Source: Sulfurimonadaceae bacterium (lineage in GTDB: Bacteria; Campylobacterota; Campylobacteria; Campylobacterales; Sulfurimonadaceae). From it: DNA of 37,583 bases. The notes under the pieces were generated by a model, which did no database searches, was not told the origin of the DNA, and saw nothing but the letters and a program-made list of their open reading frames with translations. Of this stretch, positions 17,032-25,612 are shown one piece after another. The stretch is taken from the NCBI GenBank assembly GCA_016744905.1, contig JADGDM010000025.1, forward strand, positions 1 to 37,583, written 5' to 3'. The translations under genes and the position numbers were made by a program. How positions within the stretch are numbered: the first letter of the stretch is position 1; each line of letters begins with the position of its first letter.

Positions 17032-17049
17032 TTGGTATGTTTCTTGCTT
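17032..17049 (+). promoter_or_regulatory. Sigma-54 promoter upstream of flgP
   Basis: TTGGTATGTTTCTTGCTT has the invariant GG (17034-17035) and GC (17046-17047) exactly 10 bases apart, as in the RpoN consensus TTGGCACG-N4-TTGCT. The predicted start is near 17059, within the gyrA-flgP gap. FlgR, the sigma-54 activator, is encoded two genes downstream, so the operon may activate itself. Confidence 0.75.
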
Positions 17050-17084
17050 ATATAAAATAACATTTATACATTAAGGACTGTTTT

Positions 17085-17621
17085 ATGAAGAAAACAATCT
17101 TATCACTTTTGTGCGTTAGCGCATTAATGGCAAGCGACAACGTACACCAACTCAACTCTGAGCCAGCTCCGGTAATGGCTGAACCAGCAACTGTAAGCAT
17201 GGCTTCTGAGCCAGCACACACTCATGCAGCAGCACCAGCGGCTTGTAATTGCCCTACTCCTCAAGCTCAAGCACCTGTTCAAGAAGCACATGAGTCTGTT
17301 CTTGATGCAAATTCTGAAATTCGTATCTCGGTTATTGGAGAAGGTGTTGCACCAATGAACACTACTTCACCTGCTCAAGCTTATGCATTGGCTAAGCGCG
17401 CTGCTATCGCAGACGCTTACCGCCAGATTGCAGAGAAAGTTAAAGGCGTACGTGTTGAAGGTCAAGACTTGATTAAAAACATGATGGTAAAACGCTCAAC
17501 TATTCGTACTTCAGTGAACGCAATGGTTCGTGATGCAAACATTGTTGAGACTACATTTAAAGAGGGTCTGTGCGAAGTAGAAATGGAAATCGTTCTTTCC
17601 GGCTCACAATTTATTCGTTAA
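17085..17621 (+). CDS. flgP: Flagellar basal-disk protein FlgP (LPP20 domain)
   Basis: 178 aa. A signal peptide ends near ALMA-SDN (residue 16). A low-complexity Ala/Pro/Glu linker (about 25-70) with a CNC motif precedes the LPP20 domain (about 78-172), recognised by AYALAKRAAIADAYRQIAEK followed by VKGVRVEG. In Campylobacter, FlgP forms the large basal disk under the outer membrane that allows high flagellar torque. The gene order with gyrA, flgQ, flgR and asd supports the name. The signal lacks a normal lipobox (the residues before C10 are SLL), so unlike its relatives this copy may not be lipidated. It is preceded by the sigma-54 promoter. Confidence 0.85.
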   Translation: MKKTILSLLCVSALMASDNVHQLNSEPAPVMAEPATVSMASEPAHTHAAAPAACNCPTPQAQAPVQEAHESVLDANSEIRISVIGEGVAPMNTTSPAQAYALAKRAAIADAYRQIAEKVKGVRVEGQDLIKNMMVKRSTIRTSVNAMVRDANIVETTFKEGLCEVEMEIVLSGSQFIR

Positions 17622-17971
17622 TTTTTGCCTCTTTATTAAACGCAGAAAATTATATTGTTAGTTATCGATCGGTTATTACCAATCAGATAATTAGCAATGA
17701 AAAACTACTTATTTCACAGGCAATGACTGCTTGTGGAACCCCTTCAAGCCAATCACTCAAGCTCATTAGTAATACAGAAACCTTCAAAGACTTAATCAAA
17801 GAAAATCGTGAAGAATTCCTCACTTATCTTGAGCGACAAGGGATCCTAATCTCTTCATCACAGAGCAGTTCAATAAAACACTACAATTCTCAAATGATTC
17901 TCGAATTTCCCTCTCAATGTTTTACAGTCGATTTTAATGATGGCTTTGCTATAATCACGCCTTTAAAATAG
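17570..17971 (+). CDS. flgQ: FlgQ-like flagellar motility protein
   Basis: 133 aa starting at a GTG that overlaps the end of flgP by 52 bases; AGAGGG just before it supports this start, and no ATG is available in this frame near the expected N-terminus. Residues 10-25 form a signal-like stretch (FRLTIYSLIFASLLNA). The mature protein has two cysteines (MTACGTPSS and PSQCFTVDF) and no recognised domain. In C. jejuni flgQ lies directly after flgP and is needed for FlgP stability and motility. The name rests on position and size, not on a clear sequence motif. Confidence 0.65.
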   Translation: MRSRNGNRSFRLTIYSLIFASLLNAENYIVSYRSVITNQIISNEKLLISQAMTACGTPSSQSLKLISNTETFKDLIKENREEFLTYLERQGILISSSQSSSIKHYNSQMILEFPSQCFTVDFNDGFAIITPLK

Positions 17972-17984
17972 GGAGGATACGTTC

Positions 17985-19283
17985 ATGAAGATTGCCATTG
18001 TAGAAGATGATATAAACATGCGTAAGTCCCTAGAAATAGCCTTTAGAGACTTTAAAGAGTATGAAATTGTGAGTTTTAAAAACCCCATTGATGCTCTAAA
18101 AAAGCTAGATGATAGTTTTAATCTTATCATCACCGATATCAATATGCCAAAAATGGACGGTATCGAATTTGTTAAAGAGCTTGATGGCCGGTATGAAGTC
18201 ATCATTATGACAGCGAATGCAACCCTTGGGCGCGCTATCGACTCTATTCAGTTGGGCGTTAAAGATTTTTTACTCAAACCTTTTGAAATTGGAACCCTTA
18301 TCACCGCCATCACACGCGCTGATAAAGTGCAAAGTATCACCAAAGAAGTGAAAACTAAAAAACCACAAAACAGTAAAAGTGATGATGATTTTTTTGGTAT
18401 TTCAGAAGCCTTAGAAAAAAACCTTCGTATTGCAAAAAAAGCAGCACTCACAGATGCTTCTATTTTATTGCTCGGTGAAAGTGGTGTAGGTAAAGAAGTC
18501 TTTGCCAACTATATCCATAAAAATTCACCTCGTGCTAAAAAACCATTTATTGCGATTAATATGGCGGCTATTCCTGACAACCTAATAGAGAGTGAGCTTT
18601 TTGGTTTTGAGAAAGGGGCATTTACTGACGCAATCGAAGCCAAGGCAGGACAGTTTGAGCTGGCAAATGGTGGAACAATTTTTCTTGATGAGATAGGAGA
18701 AATGCCTTATGAGATGCAAGCAAAACTTCTACGTGCTTTACAAGAGAAAGAGGTTCGTCGACTGGGCGCTTCAAAAGCTATAAAGATAGATGTTCGCATC
18801 GTCTCTGCGACCAATGCACAACTTGAAGAGAAGATAGAAAATTCAGAGTTTAGAGAAGATCTTTACTACCGCCTGAATACTATTCCTCTTCATATCGCCC
18901 CACTTCGTGAGCGTAGTGATGAGATACTAAGTATTGCAGTCACTTCACTGGAGCAGATTGTTAAAAAGTATGATTTTGAGACTAAGGTTTTCAGTGACCT
19001 TGCTCAAAAAGAGTTACTTGCTTATAAATGGCCTGGAAATATCCGTGAACTTATCTCTGTCGTTGAGCGCGCTGCGATTTTAAGTGAGGGTGAAGAGATC
19101 ACTCCCGAAGATCTATTTTTACAAAGTCGTGGGCTTAAGCGTAAGAAAAGTATTCAAGACATGGAATCCGAGTTAATCGCTGAAGTTCTAGATCAACATC
19201 AAAATGATTTGGAAGCCAGTGCAAAGATGTTGGGCTTTACACAAAAAGTACTCAACGAAAAAATAAAAACATACAATTTATAA
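17985..19283 (+). CDS. flgR: Sigma-54 flagellar activator FlgR
   Basis: 432 aa. The receiver (1-115) has phospho-acceptor D51 ([13 protein letters not shown]), the position known for C. jejuni FlgR. The AAA+ domain (about 138-365) has Walker A GESGVGKE (164-171), the sigma-54 contact loop GAFTDA (211-216, in place of GAFTGA), Walker [11 protein letters not shown] and the arginine finger region [10 protein letters not shown]. The last 45 residues are a reduced Fis-like helix-turn-helix ([17 protein letters not shown]). FlgR is phosphorylated by FlgS and turns on rod, hook and basal-body genes with RpoN. A strong GGGAGGA lies before the start, 13 bases after flgQ. Confidence 0.92.
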   Translation: MKIAIVEDDINMRKSLEIAFRDFKEYEIVSFKNPIDALKKLDDSFNLIITDINMPKMDGIEFVKELDGRYEVIIMTANATLGRAIDSIQLGVKDFLLKPFEIGTLITAITRADKVQSITKEVKTKKPQNSKSDDDFFGISEALEKNLRIAKKAALTDASILLLGESGVGKEVFANYIHKNSPRAKKPFIAINMAAIPDNLIESELFGFEKGAFTDAIEAKAGQFELANGGTIFLDEIGEMPYEMQAKLLRALQEKEVRRLGASKAIKIDVRIVSATNAQLEEKIENSEFREDLYYRLNTIPLHIAPLRERSDEILSIAVTSLEQIVKKYDFETKVFSDLAQKELLAYKWPGNIRELISVVERAAILSEGEEITPEDLFLQSRGLKRKKSIQDMESELIAEVLDQHQNDLEASAKMLGFTQKVLNEKIKTYNL

Positions 19284-19293
19284 AGGACAAAAT

Positions 19294-20319
19294 TTGAGTA
19301 AAACATATAATGTAGCAGTAGTAGGTGCCAGTGGCGCAGTTGGTGAAGAGATTATAAGAATTTTTGAAGAGATTGATTTTCCATTAAATAACCTCGTCCC
19401 ATTAGCAAGTGAAAGAAGTGCCGGTCAAGCTGTCTCTTTTAACAACAATGACTTAATTATTAAAGAGTTAACACACACAGTATTTGAAGAGGAAAAAATC
19501 GACATCGCACTTTTTAGTGCTGGTGGTGATATCTCAGCGAAATTTGCTGATAGTGCTGCTAAAAGTGGTGCGGTAGTGATTGACAATACTTCACACTTTA
19601 GAATGGACGCAGATGTTCCATTGGTAGTGCCTGAAGTAAATCCTGAGGACATAGCGCGCTGGACTGAAAAAGGTATCATCGCAAATCCTAACTGTTCAAC
19701 TATTCAAATGGTTCAAACTTTAAAAGCCCTTGATGATGCTTATGATCTGGTACGTGTTGATGTAAGTACTTATCAAGCAACTTCAGGTGGTGGAAAAGTA
19801 GCCATGGAAGAACTTGTTACTCAAATGCAAGACTTTTTTGCTTTTAAACTTAATGAGAGTGAACACAATGCTTTTCCTCATCAGATTGCTCTGAATGTTA
19901 TCCCTCAAATTGATGTATTTATGGAAAATGACTTCACTAAAGAAGAGATGAAAATGGTTAATGAAACTACTAAAATTATGCATAAAGATATCGAAGTAGC
20001 AGCGACTTGTGTACGTGTTCCAACACTTCGTGGTCACGCAGAATCATTAACACTGACTTTTGATAGTGATGTTAATGCAGCAGAAGCACGTGAACTTCTT
20101 TCAAAAGCACCAAACATCATTATCTTAGACAATCCAGCCGAGAGTGAATATCCAATGCCAGCAGCCTGTGTTGATAAAAATGAGACCTTTGTAGGACGTA
20201 TCAGAAATGATTTGTATAGAGGAAATATGCTTCATATGTTTATCGTAGCTGATAATCTTCGTGTAGGTGCCGCGACCAATGCTGTGCGTATCGCACAAAA
20301 ATGGATTGAGAGCAACTAA
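19294..20319 (+). CDS. asd: Aspartate-semialdehyde dehydrogenase
   Basis: 341 aa from a TTG start, supported by AAAGGA upstream and the NADP motif VAVVGASGAVGEE at the N-terminus. It reduces aspartyl phosphate to aspartate semialdehyde, the branch point to lysine, diaminopimelate, threonine and methionine. The catalytic C134 is in NPNCSTIQM. Placement after flgR matches C. jejuni. The stop overlaps the next start by one base (TAATG). Confidence 0.96.
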   Translation: MSKTYNVAVVGASGAVGEEIIRIFEEIDFPLNNLVPLASERSAGQAVSFNNNDLIIKELTHTVFEEEKIDIALFSAGGDISAKFADSAAKSGAVVIDNTSHFRMDADVPLVVPEVNPEDIARWTEKGIIANPNCSTIQMVQTLKALDDAYDLVRVDVSTYQATSGGGKVAMEELVTQMQDFFAFKLNESEHNAFPHQIALNVIPQIDVFMENDFTKEEMKMVNETTKIMHKDIEVAATCVRVPTLRGHAESLTLTFDSDVNAAEARELLSKAPNIIILDNPAESEYPMPAACVDKNETFVGRIRNDLYRGNMLHMFIVADNLRVGAATNAVRIAQKWIESN

Positions 20320-20828
20320 TGTTTGAACGTATTTTTGAAGGCGCACTGTTTAGGTCACGATTTGTATCATACAGTGCTGTAATATTTAGTATGTTTGGGG
20401 CAGCTATCCTTTTCTTGATCGCTTCGATGGACATTTGGAATGTAATGGTGTTAACATACAACATTGTATTTAATCACCTCCATCCTGAACATATGCATGA
20501 AGATGTGGTTTCTGTTATTATTGGGGCGGTTGATCTTTATCTTATTGCGATTGTTATGTTTATCTTCTCTTTTGGTGTTTATGAGCTTTTTGTCTCAGAA
20601 ATTGATGAAATGGAAAAAAGTGAAAAGAGCTTTAGTGCTTTGAAAATTCACACACTGGATGAACTAAAAGATAAAATTGCAAAAGTCATTGTAATGGTTT
20701 TAGTTGTAAACTTTTTTCAAAGAGTTTTACACACTGACTATAATGGGGCTTTAGAGATGTTGTACTTTTCAGGTTCAATTCTATTTTTAGCCTTAGCGCT
20801 ATATTTTTTACACAAGGGTGATCACTAA
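20319..20828 (+). CDS. YqhA/UPF0114 family inner-membrane protein
   Basis: 169 aa with four hydrophobic segments at about 14-37, 60-85, 107-124 and 143-164. The sequence FRSRFVSYSAVIFSMFGAAI near the N-terminus is typical of the YqhA family, a small inner-membrane group of unknown function. It begins inside the asd stop codon, so it is translationally coupled to it. Its own stop codon lies in the loop of a terminator-like hairpin. Confidence 0.82.
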   Translation: MFERIFEGALFRSRFVSYSAVIFSMFGAAILFLIASMDIWNVMVLTYNIVFNHLHPEHMHEDVVSVIIGAVDLYLIAIVMFIFSFGVYELFVSEIDEMEKSEKSFSALKIHTLDELKDKIAKVIVMVLVVNFFQRVLHTDYNGALEMLYFSGSILFLALALYFLHKGDH

Positions 20829-20845
20829 GATCACCCATTTATTTA
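20816..20845 (+). terminator. Hairpin terminator with the YqhA-gene stop codon in its loop
   Basis: GGGTGATC (20816-20823) pairs with GATCACCC (20829-20836) around a five-base loop that holds the TAA stop. An AT-rich stretch with several T (20838-20845) follows. It probably ends the gyrA-side or flg-asd transcript or partly attenuates hemE, which starts 28 bases later. Confidence 0.55.
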
Positions 20846-20864
20846 TTAATTACAAAGGAATAAA

Positions 20865-21908
20865 ATGTCAAATAAAATTTTCGTAGATGCATGTTTTGGA
20901 AAAGAGACCCCTTATACTCCAGTATGGATGATGAGACAAGCTGGTCGTTACTTACCAGAATACATGAAAGTACGTGCAGAAGCAGGTAACTTTTTAAACC
21001 TATGTCATGATCCAAAAAAAGCGGCTGAAGTAACCCTTCAACCACTTGATATTGTTGGTGTTGACGCAGCGATTCTTTTCTCTGACATCTTGGTTATTCC
21101 TGATGAAATGGGTATGGACTTAGAGTTTATCAAAGGTGAGGGTCCAAAGTTTAATGACCCTATTACTTGTGAAGCAGACATTGATAGACTTATTGGTGGA
21201 GATGAAGCGGCAAGTAAACTGACCTATGTTTTTGACACTATCAAACTTCTACGTACCCAACTTGATGAGCGCGGAGACAACAAGGCACTTATCGGTTTTA
21301 CTGGTGCGCCATGGACACTTGCGACGTATATGATTGAAGGTCAAGGAACTAAAACCTACAATATTTGTAAAAAAATGATGTATTCAAATCCTAAACTTTT
21401 ACATAAAATTCTGGCAAAAGTGACTGAAGTTGTTAAACTTTATATGGAAAAGCAGATTGAATCAGGGATTGATGTTGTTCAAATTTTTGACTCATGGGCA
21501 GCAGCAATTGAGCCATCAAAATATGATGAATTTTCTTGGAAATATATGGTTGAGATTTCTGATTATTTGAAATCAAAATACCCACATATTCCTATCATCA
21601 TGTTCCCTAAGGGAATCCCAGCATTTTTAGATAAAGTGTATGGAAATTTTGATGTATTTGGTGTGGATTGGTCAACACCAATTGCACTGGCTAAAGAGAA
21701 ACTGGGAGACAAATACGTTCTTCAAGGAAATATGGAGCCAACGCGTCTGTACTCTCAAGAGATGACAACAGAAGCTGTTCAAGATATTCAAGATGTTATG
21801 GGTACTTCACGTCACATCTTTAACCTTGGTCATGGAATCCTTCCTGATGTTCCTGTTGCCAATGCTATTCACTTTGTAAAAGAGTGTCAAAGAGTAAGTA
21901 AAAAATAG
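20865..21908 (+). CDS. hemE: Uroporphyrinogen decarboxylase
   Basis: 347 aa, normal length. It removes the four acetate carboxyl groups of uroporphyrinogen III to give coproporphyrinogen III in haem synthesis. The N-terminal signature [16 protein letters not shown] is present, with the conserved [17 protein letters not shown] and [11 protein letters not shown] blocks. AAAGGAATAAA precedes the ATG. The stop overlaps the GTG of the radical SAM gene by one base (TAGTG). Haem supply fits the cytochromes and haem enzymes of such organisms. Confidence 0.97.
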   Translation: MSNKIFVDACFGKETPYTPVWMMRQAGRYLPEYMKVRAEAGNFLNLCHDPKKAAEVTLQPLDIVGVDAAILFSDILVIPDEMGMDLEFIKGEGPKFNDPITCEADIDRLIGGDEAASKLTYVFDTIKLLRTQLDERGDNKALIGFTGAPWTLATYMIEGQGTKTYNICKKMMYSNPKLLHKILAKVTEVVKLYMEKQIESGIDVVQIFDSWAAAIEPSKYDEFSWKYMVEISDYLKSKYPHIPIIMFPKGIPAFLDKVYGNFDVFGVDWSTPIALAKEKLGDKYVLQGNMEPTRLYSQEMTTEAVQDIQDVMGTSRHIFNLGHGILPDVPVANAIHFVKECQRVSKK

Positions 21909-22849
21909 TGAATATCACTTTTGGTCCAATCACCTCAAGACGCTTCGGCGTCTCACTCGGGATTGACCTCTCTCCTTCAAAAAAGCAGTGTAATTTTGAC
22001 TGTCTCTACTGCGAACTGGCCCCTGCTCTAACCGTTGAAGCTCAAGACGATATATTAAGTGTTGACTCAATCATCAGCGCACTAGAAGATGCCCTGAAAA
22101 TTCATACCAATGTAGATGTTATTACACTCACAGCCAATGGGGAACCTACACTCTACCCTCACCTTGATGCACTCATAGAAAAAATGGATAGAATTAAAGG
22201 CAATGCACAGACCCTTATTTTGACCAACAGTGCAAACTTGGTAGATCAAAAAATATATCACTCTCTTTTAAAACTTGACCAAGTGAAACTCTCACTTGAC
22301 GCCGTAAGTAAAGAAGTGTTTACAAAAATAGACCGACCACATGAAGAGATAGATATCAACGCGCTGGTTCGTAGTGTCATAGATTTTTCGCATAACTTTA
22401 AAGGTCAGCTTTTCATCGAAATACTTTTTGTAAAAACGATGAATGACACCCAAGAAGAGATAGCCCTTTTAAATACTGTTTTAAAGGACATTAAGGCTTC
22501 GAGGATAGATATCGGAACTATCGACAGACCCTCTGCTTATGATGTTTCTAAGCTCTCTTATGATGAGTTAGTAGAGATCTCTAAACTTTTTGACAGCGCG
22601 CTGCCTATTCATATCGCAAGTCGAAATACCCAGACCCCTACTCTCTCCAACTATAGTAAAGAAGAAATTATCAATACACTGGATAAACGTCCTCTAACAC
22701 AAGTTGATATCGAAAACCTATTTGATGTCTCCAGTCAAAAAAGGCTCAAAGCATTACTTAAGAGTGGAGATATCATCATAAAAACCCAAGCAAATCTCGA
22801 TTTTTACATCCCAAAAAACAATAAAAAAAGAAAACTTGAAAAGAAATAG
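21908..22849 (+). CDS. Radical SAM protein (COG0731-like)
   Basis: 313 aa from a GTG that overlaps the hemE stop. The iron-sulfur motif is CNFDCLYCE, with C28, C32 and C35 (CX3CX2C), and the N-terminus FGPITSRRFGVSLGIDLSP is characteristic of a radical SAM group found next to hemE in Campylobacter. The core barrel spans about residues 1-230; the C-terminal 80 residues (about 225-313) look like a winged helix, with IDNLFDVSSQKRLKALLKSG-like spacing, and end in a lysine-rich tail. Substrate unknown; relatives act on RNA or cofactors. The link to haem synthesis is only positional. Confidence 0.85.
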   Translation: MNITFGPITSRRFGVSLGIDLSPSKKQCNFDCLYCELAPALTVEAQDDILSVDSIISALEDALKIHTNVDVITLTANGEPTLYPHLDALIEKMDRIKGNAQTLILTNSANLVDQKIYHSLLKLDQVKLSLDAVSKEVFTKIDRPHEEIDINALVRSVIDFSHNFKGQLFIEILFVKTMNDTQEEIALLNTVLKDIKASRIDIGTIDRPSAYDVSKLSYDELVEISKLFDSALPIHIASRNTQTPTLSNYSKEEIINTLDKRPLTQVDIENLFDVSSQKRLKALLKSGDIIIKTQANLDFYIPKNNKKRKLEKK

Positions 22850-22867
22850 TGTTTTTTCAAGACTTTA

Positions 22868-22892
22868 AAGGAAAATTCAAGAAGTTTTCCTT
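22868..22892 (+). other. AT-rich hairpin after the radical SAM gene
   Basis: AAGGAAAA (22868-22875) and TTTTCCTT (22885-22892) form an 8-bp stem with a nine-base loop. It ends in the tRNA promoter -10 box. It may weakly end the hemE transcript, but it has few G-C pairs. Confidence 0.3.
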
Positions 22893-22897
22893 ATAAT
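22892..22897 (+). promoter_or_regulatory. tRNA-Asn -10 box TATAAT
   Basis: Perfect TATAAT about 17 bases before the mature tRNA 5' end, giving a short leader. No clear -35 box. Confidence 0.5.
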
Positions 22898-22913
22898 CAC
22901 GTCTCTTAAACAT

Positions 22914-22988
22914 TCCGGATTAGCTCAGCGGTAGAGTAGGGCACTGTTAATGCCTTGGTCGCTGGTTCGAATCCAGCATCCGGAGCCA
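22914..22988 (+). tRNA. tRNA-Asn (anticodon GTT)
   Basis: Complete cloverleaf: acceptor arms TCCGGAT (22914-22920) and ATCCGGA (22978-22984), D arm 22923-22937, anticodon GTT at 22946-22948 in the loop CTGTTAA, T arm with GGTTCGAATCC, discriminator G at 22985 and encoded CCA at 22986-22988. It reads AAC and AAT codons. It stands alone between the hemE operon and the AraC gene. Confidence 0.97.
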
Positions 22989-23085
22989 CTCTTTATTAAA
23001 CCCCACATACAAAGACATTCCAACTAACTTATTTAATCACTGTGCCCAAACATGTCCATTAAATAGAACCTAAAACAATGCTCTT

Positions 23086-24042
23086 TTAATATGTGAGTTC
23101 AACACTCTTAGTTAATGTTTCCGATGGTAAGACGCCAAAAAGTTCTTTGTAATTTTTCGAGAATCTTCCAAAATGTGTAAATCCCCATTTCATTGCAATC
23201 TCAGAAACACTGGTCTGTTCTAAATCTAAACGTGATAAATCTTCATGCGCATGATTAAGTTTTAAAAGAACGAGGAAACGTTTAGGTGTTATCCCAAAAA
23301 GAGAGTTGAAACTATTTTCAAGTGTTTTATTAGAAATCCCAAATTGTTGCGCCAAACGTTCAATACTAATATTTTCATCCAGAGACTTCAACAAAAAGGA
23401 TTTGATTTCAAGCGCTGTTACTTCACCTTTTTTGAGATGTGGAAGCTCACCAATTTGCCCTTTAAATGCACGCTTCATCGCATCAACAATCTTCGCTTCA
23501 ACTTCTTGAAGTTTATCCGTACTTTGATACAATAAAGGAGAGTCTAAAACATTTTTCCACTCATCTTCGATGATATCAGAGAGTATGTTATCTTTGTCTT
23601 TGTACTTTCTATTCGTCTCAAGAAGTAGCTCAGGAACATTTTTAAGAAGAAAGGATTTATCAATACTGATAATTGCCAAAATAGAGTGATGACTTGAACT
23701 AAAGTCATACGCTTTCAAATCATCAATAATAATGACATCACCCACCTCCATAATAAAATGATTGATGCAGATTTTGAATCCACTTTTTTGTCTAATAACA
23801 ATGCTTAAACACTCTGCTGGAGAGACCCCTTCTAAAAACATACCTTCATGTCGAACCGCATGACCAAACTGTAAATTATTAAGCTGTATCCCATCATGCC
23901 GTCCATAAAACTCACCCGTATCAAATCGATATTTTGATAAATAGAGCCAATTTTTTGCACTCTTTTGCATATCTGGATAGTCAAAAAATTCCTGATTGAC
24001 AATTAAACCTGGTTGGAAGATAGAGGCATGGATTTTTTTCAT
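23086..24042 (-). CDS. AraC-family transcriptional regulator
   Basis: 318 aa. The C-terminal 105 residues carry the two helix-turn-helix units of the AraC family: ISIERLAQQFGISNKTLENS (about 224-243) and VSEIAMKWGFTHFGRFSKNY with the PSETL ending. The N-terminal 200 residues form a cupin-like sensing part resembling the AraC-binding-like domain of the catechol or alkane type (HAVRHEGMFLEG, CLSIVIRQKSGF). The effector is unknown. It is divergent from the seven-gene envelope operon, 125 bases away, so it most likely controls that operon and itself. Its 3' end converges on the tRNA gene with 97 bases of otherwise featureless sequence. Confidence 0.88.
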   Translation of the reverse strand: MKKIHASIFQPGLIVNQEFFDYPDMQKSAKNWLYLSKYRFDTGEFYGRHDGIQLNNLQFGHAVRHEGMFLEGVSPAECLSIVIRQKSGFKICINHFIMEVGDVIIIDDLKAYDFSSSHHSILAIISIDKSFLLKNVPELLLETNRKYKDKDNILSDIIEDEWKNVLDSPLLYQSTDKLQEVEAKIVDAMKRAFKGQIGELPHLKKGEVTALEIKSFLLKSLDENISIERLAQQFGISNKTLENSFNSLFGITPKRFLVLLKLNHAHEDLSRLDLEQTSVSEIAMKWGFTHFGRFSKNYKELFGVLPSETLTKSVELTY

Positions 24043-24061
24043 TATTATTTTCTTTTTCTAT

Positions 24062-24073
24062 AAGTTATAACTT
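24062..24073. promoter_or_regulatory. Perfect palindrome AAGTTATAACTT, candidate operator
   Basis: A 12-base perfect palindrome lies 20 bases upstream of the AraC start and about 95 bases before the envelope operon start, a normal place for an operator in a divergent AraC-type region. AraC proteins usually bind direct repeats, so another regulator is possible. Confidence 0.35.
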
Positions 24074-24167
24074 TTATGAGAGATTATACTCAAAATTTCG
24101 AAAAGTGGATAGACAGGCTTGCTTATATCAGTTACTATATATTTAAACAATTTATATGGAGAGTAAA

Positions 24168-25595
24168 ATGAATACTTATAAAAAGATACAGCGCGCTGCT
24201 TTTATAGCGACCGCCTTAGTTTTAGGTGCATTAACCTTTGGGTGTACGGATAATTCCAACACAGCAACTGTGACTAAATCAGAAGTTAAAAGCATCACCA
24301 AAGAAGCGTATATTTACGCCTATCCGATGATGGAACATTATAAGATGGTCTTTGTTCTAAAGGTTTGGAAAGACTCGCCTGTATATGAGGGAACATTCAA
24401 TGAGCTATCACATAATGCAGTTCTACTTGGACCAGAATACACAACAATGGTCCGTCCAAATAATGATACGTTTTATTCAAATGTAGTATTTGATTTACAT
24501 ACTGAACCGATGATTTTAAGTGTTCCAGCCATTACTGATAATCGCTACTACTCATGGCAACTCATAGATCTATTTACACAAAATGTTGATTATATAGGAA
24601 CACGAGCAACAGGCTTTGGAACAGGTAAGTATCTTATTGCTGGACCTAACTGGAATGGTAAAAAGCCTAAAGGCATCACTAAAATCATACAAACAGACTC
24701 TAACATTCTTTTAGCTCTAGCGCGCACACAAGTTTACTCTACCGCTGATGCTAAAAATGCTAAGAAGATCATGAGCAACTATAAAGTAGAGACGCTGAGT
24801 CAATATATGGGTACTCCCACCCCTAAAGCGGTAATTGCCTTAGATTTTCCAGTCTATTCTCTTGAAAAAATCAGATCAGTAGAGTTTATAAATTATCTTA
24901 ATTTTGCACTTAGTCTGATGAAACCAAACCCAAGCGAGAAAGCACTTTTAAAAAGATTTTCAAAAATTGGTATTGGGGCGAATGTTCCCTTTGATGTGAA
25001 CAATATCGATCCTAAGACAAAAAAAATCATGCAAGAAGCTATTGATGAAGCGATGGTAGATATCGAAGCAGAGACAAAGAACTTAGGTACACTAAAAGAT
25101 GGATGGATGCAAGTTTCAGGAGCCTTTGGTTCACCAAAAGAGATGGAAGGTAAATTCCTAACGCGTGCTGCTGCTGCGTATTTTGGACTCTATGGAAATG
25201 ACCTAGAAGAAGCTTTCTACCCTGATACAACGACAGATGAAAATGGGGAAGCACTCGATGGTTCTAAACATAACTATACCCTTCATTTTTCCAAAGACAG
25301 ACTCCCACCAGTAAAAGCATTTTGGTCTTTTTCTATGTATAAATTACCAGAACAGCTTTTTACAGAAAATTCTATCAACCGTTATGTCATCAGTAGTGCA
25401 ACAGAAGGTCTTAAATACAATAAAGATGGTTCTTTGGATATCTATATTCAAAAAGATAAACCATCACTAGACAAAGTATCTAACTGGCTACCAGCCTATA
25501 ATGGAAAATTCTCTTTACAAGCCAGACTTTATTGGCCAGAACCAGCGAGGCTTGATCCACTTTATGTACTGCCAAAAATCACGATAACTAAATAA
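24168..25595 (+). CDS. DUF1254/DUF1214 lipoprotein (first of three)
   Basis: 475 aa from the ATG at 24168; the in-frame ATG at 24156 is unlikely because the GGAG just after it is the ribosome binding site. The signal ends at LTFGC, so C26 is lipidated. DUF1254 covers about 43-175 (EAYIYAYPMMEHYKM, then VRPNNDTFYSNVVFDL) and DUF1214 about 345-465 (PPVKAFWSFSMY, GSLDIYIQKDKP, NWLPAYNGKFSLQARLYWPE). The two domains usually occur together in secreted proteins; their biochemical role is not established. It heads a tight seven-gene operon. Confidence 0.88.
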   Translation: MNTYKKIQRAAFIATALVLGALTFGCTDNSNTATVTKSEVKSITKEAYIYAYPMMEHYKMVFVLKVWKDSPVYEGTFNELSHNAVLLGPEYTTMVRPNNDTFYSNVVFDLHTEPMILSVPAITDNRYYSWQLIDLFTQNVDYIGTRATGFGTGKYLIAGPNWNGKKPKGITKIIQTDSNILLALARTQVYSTADAKNAKKIMSNYKVETLSQYMGTPTPKAVIALDFPVYSLEKIRSVEFINYLNFALSLMKPNPSEKALLKRFSKIGIGANVPFDVNNIDPKTKKIMQEAIDEAMVDIEAETKNLGTLKDGWMQVSGAFGSPKEMEGKFLTRAAAAYFGLYGNDLEEAFYPDTTTDENGEALDGSKHNYTLHFSKDRLPPVKAFWSFSMYKLPEQLFTENSINRYVISSATEGLKYNKDGSLDIYIQKDKPSLDKVSNWLPAYNGKFSLQARLYWPEPARLDPLYVLPKITITK

Positions 25596-25612
25596 AAGTA
25601 CAAGGATACACA

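Noticed and set aside
22989-23085. Possible small RNA or terminator between tRNA-Asn and the AraC gene
   Set aside because: No stable stem, T run or promoter could be seen in these 97 bases.
22914-24042. tRNA-Asn 3' end as an attachment site for a genomic island carrying the envelope operon
   Set aside because: No second copy of the tRNA 3' end and no integrase were seen in the window, so island borders cannot be supported.
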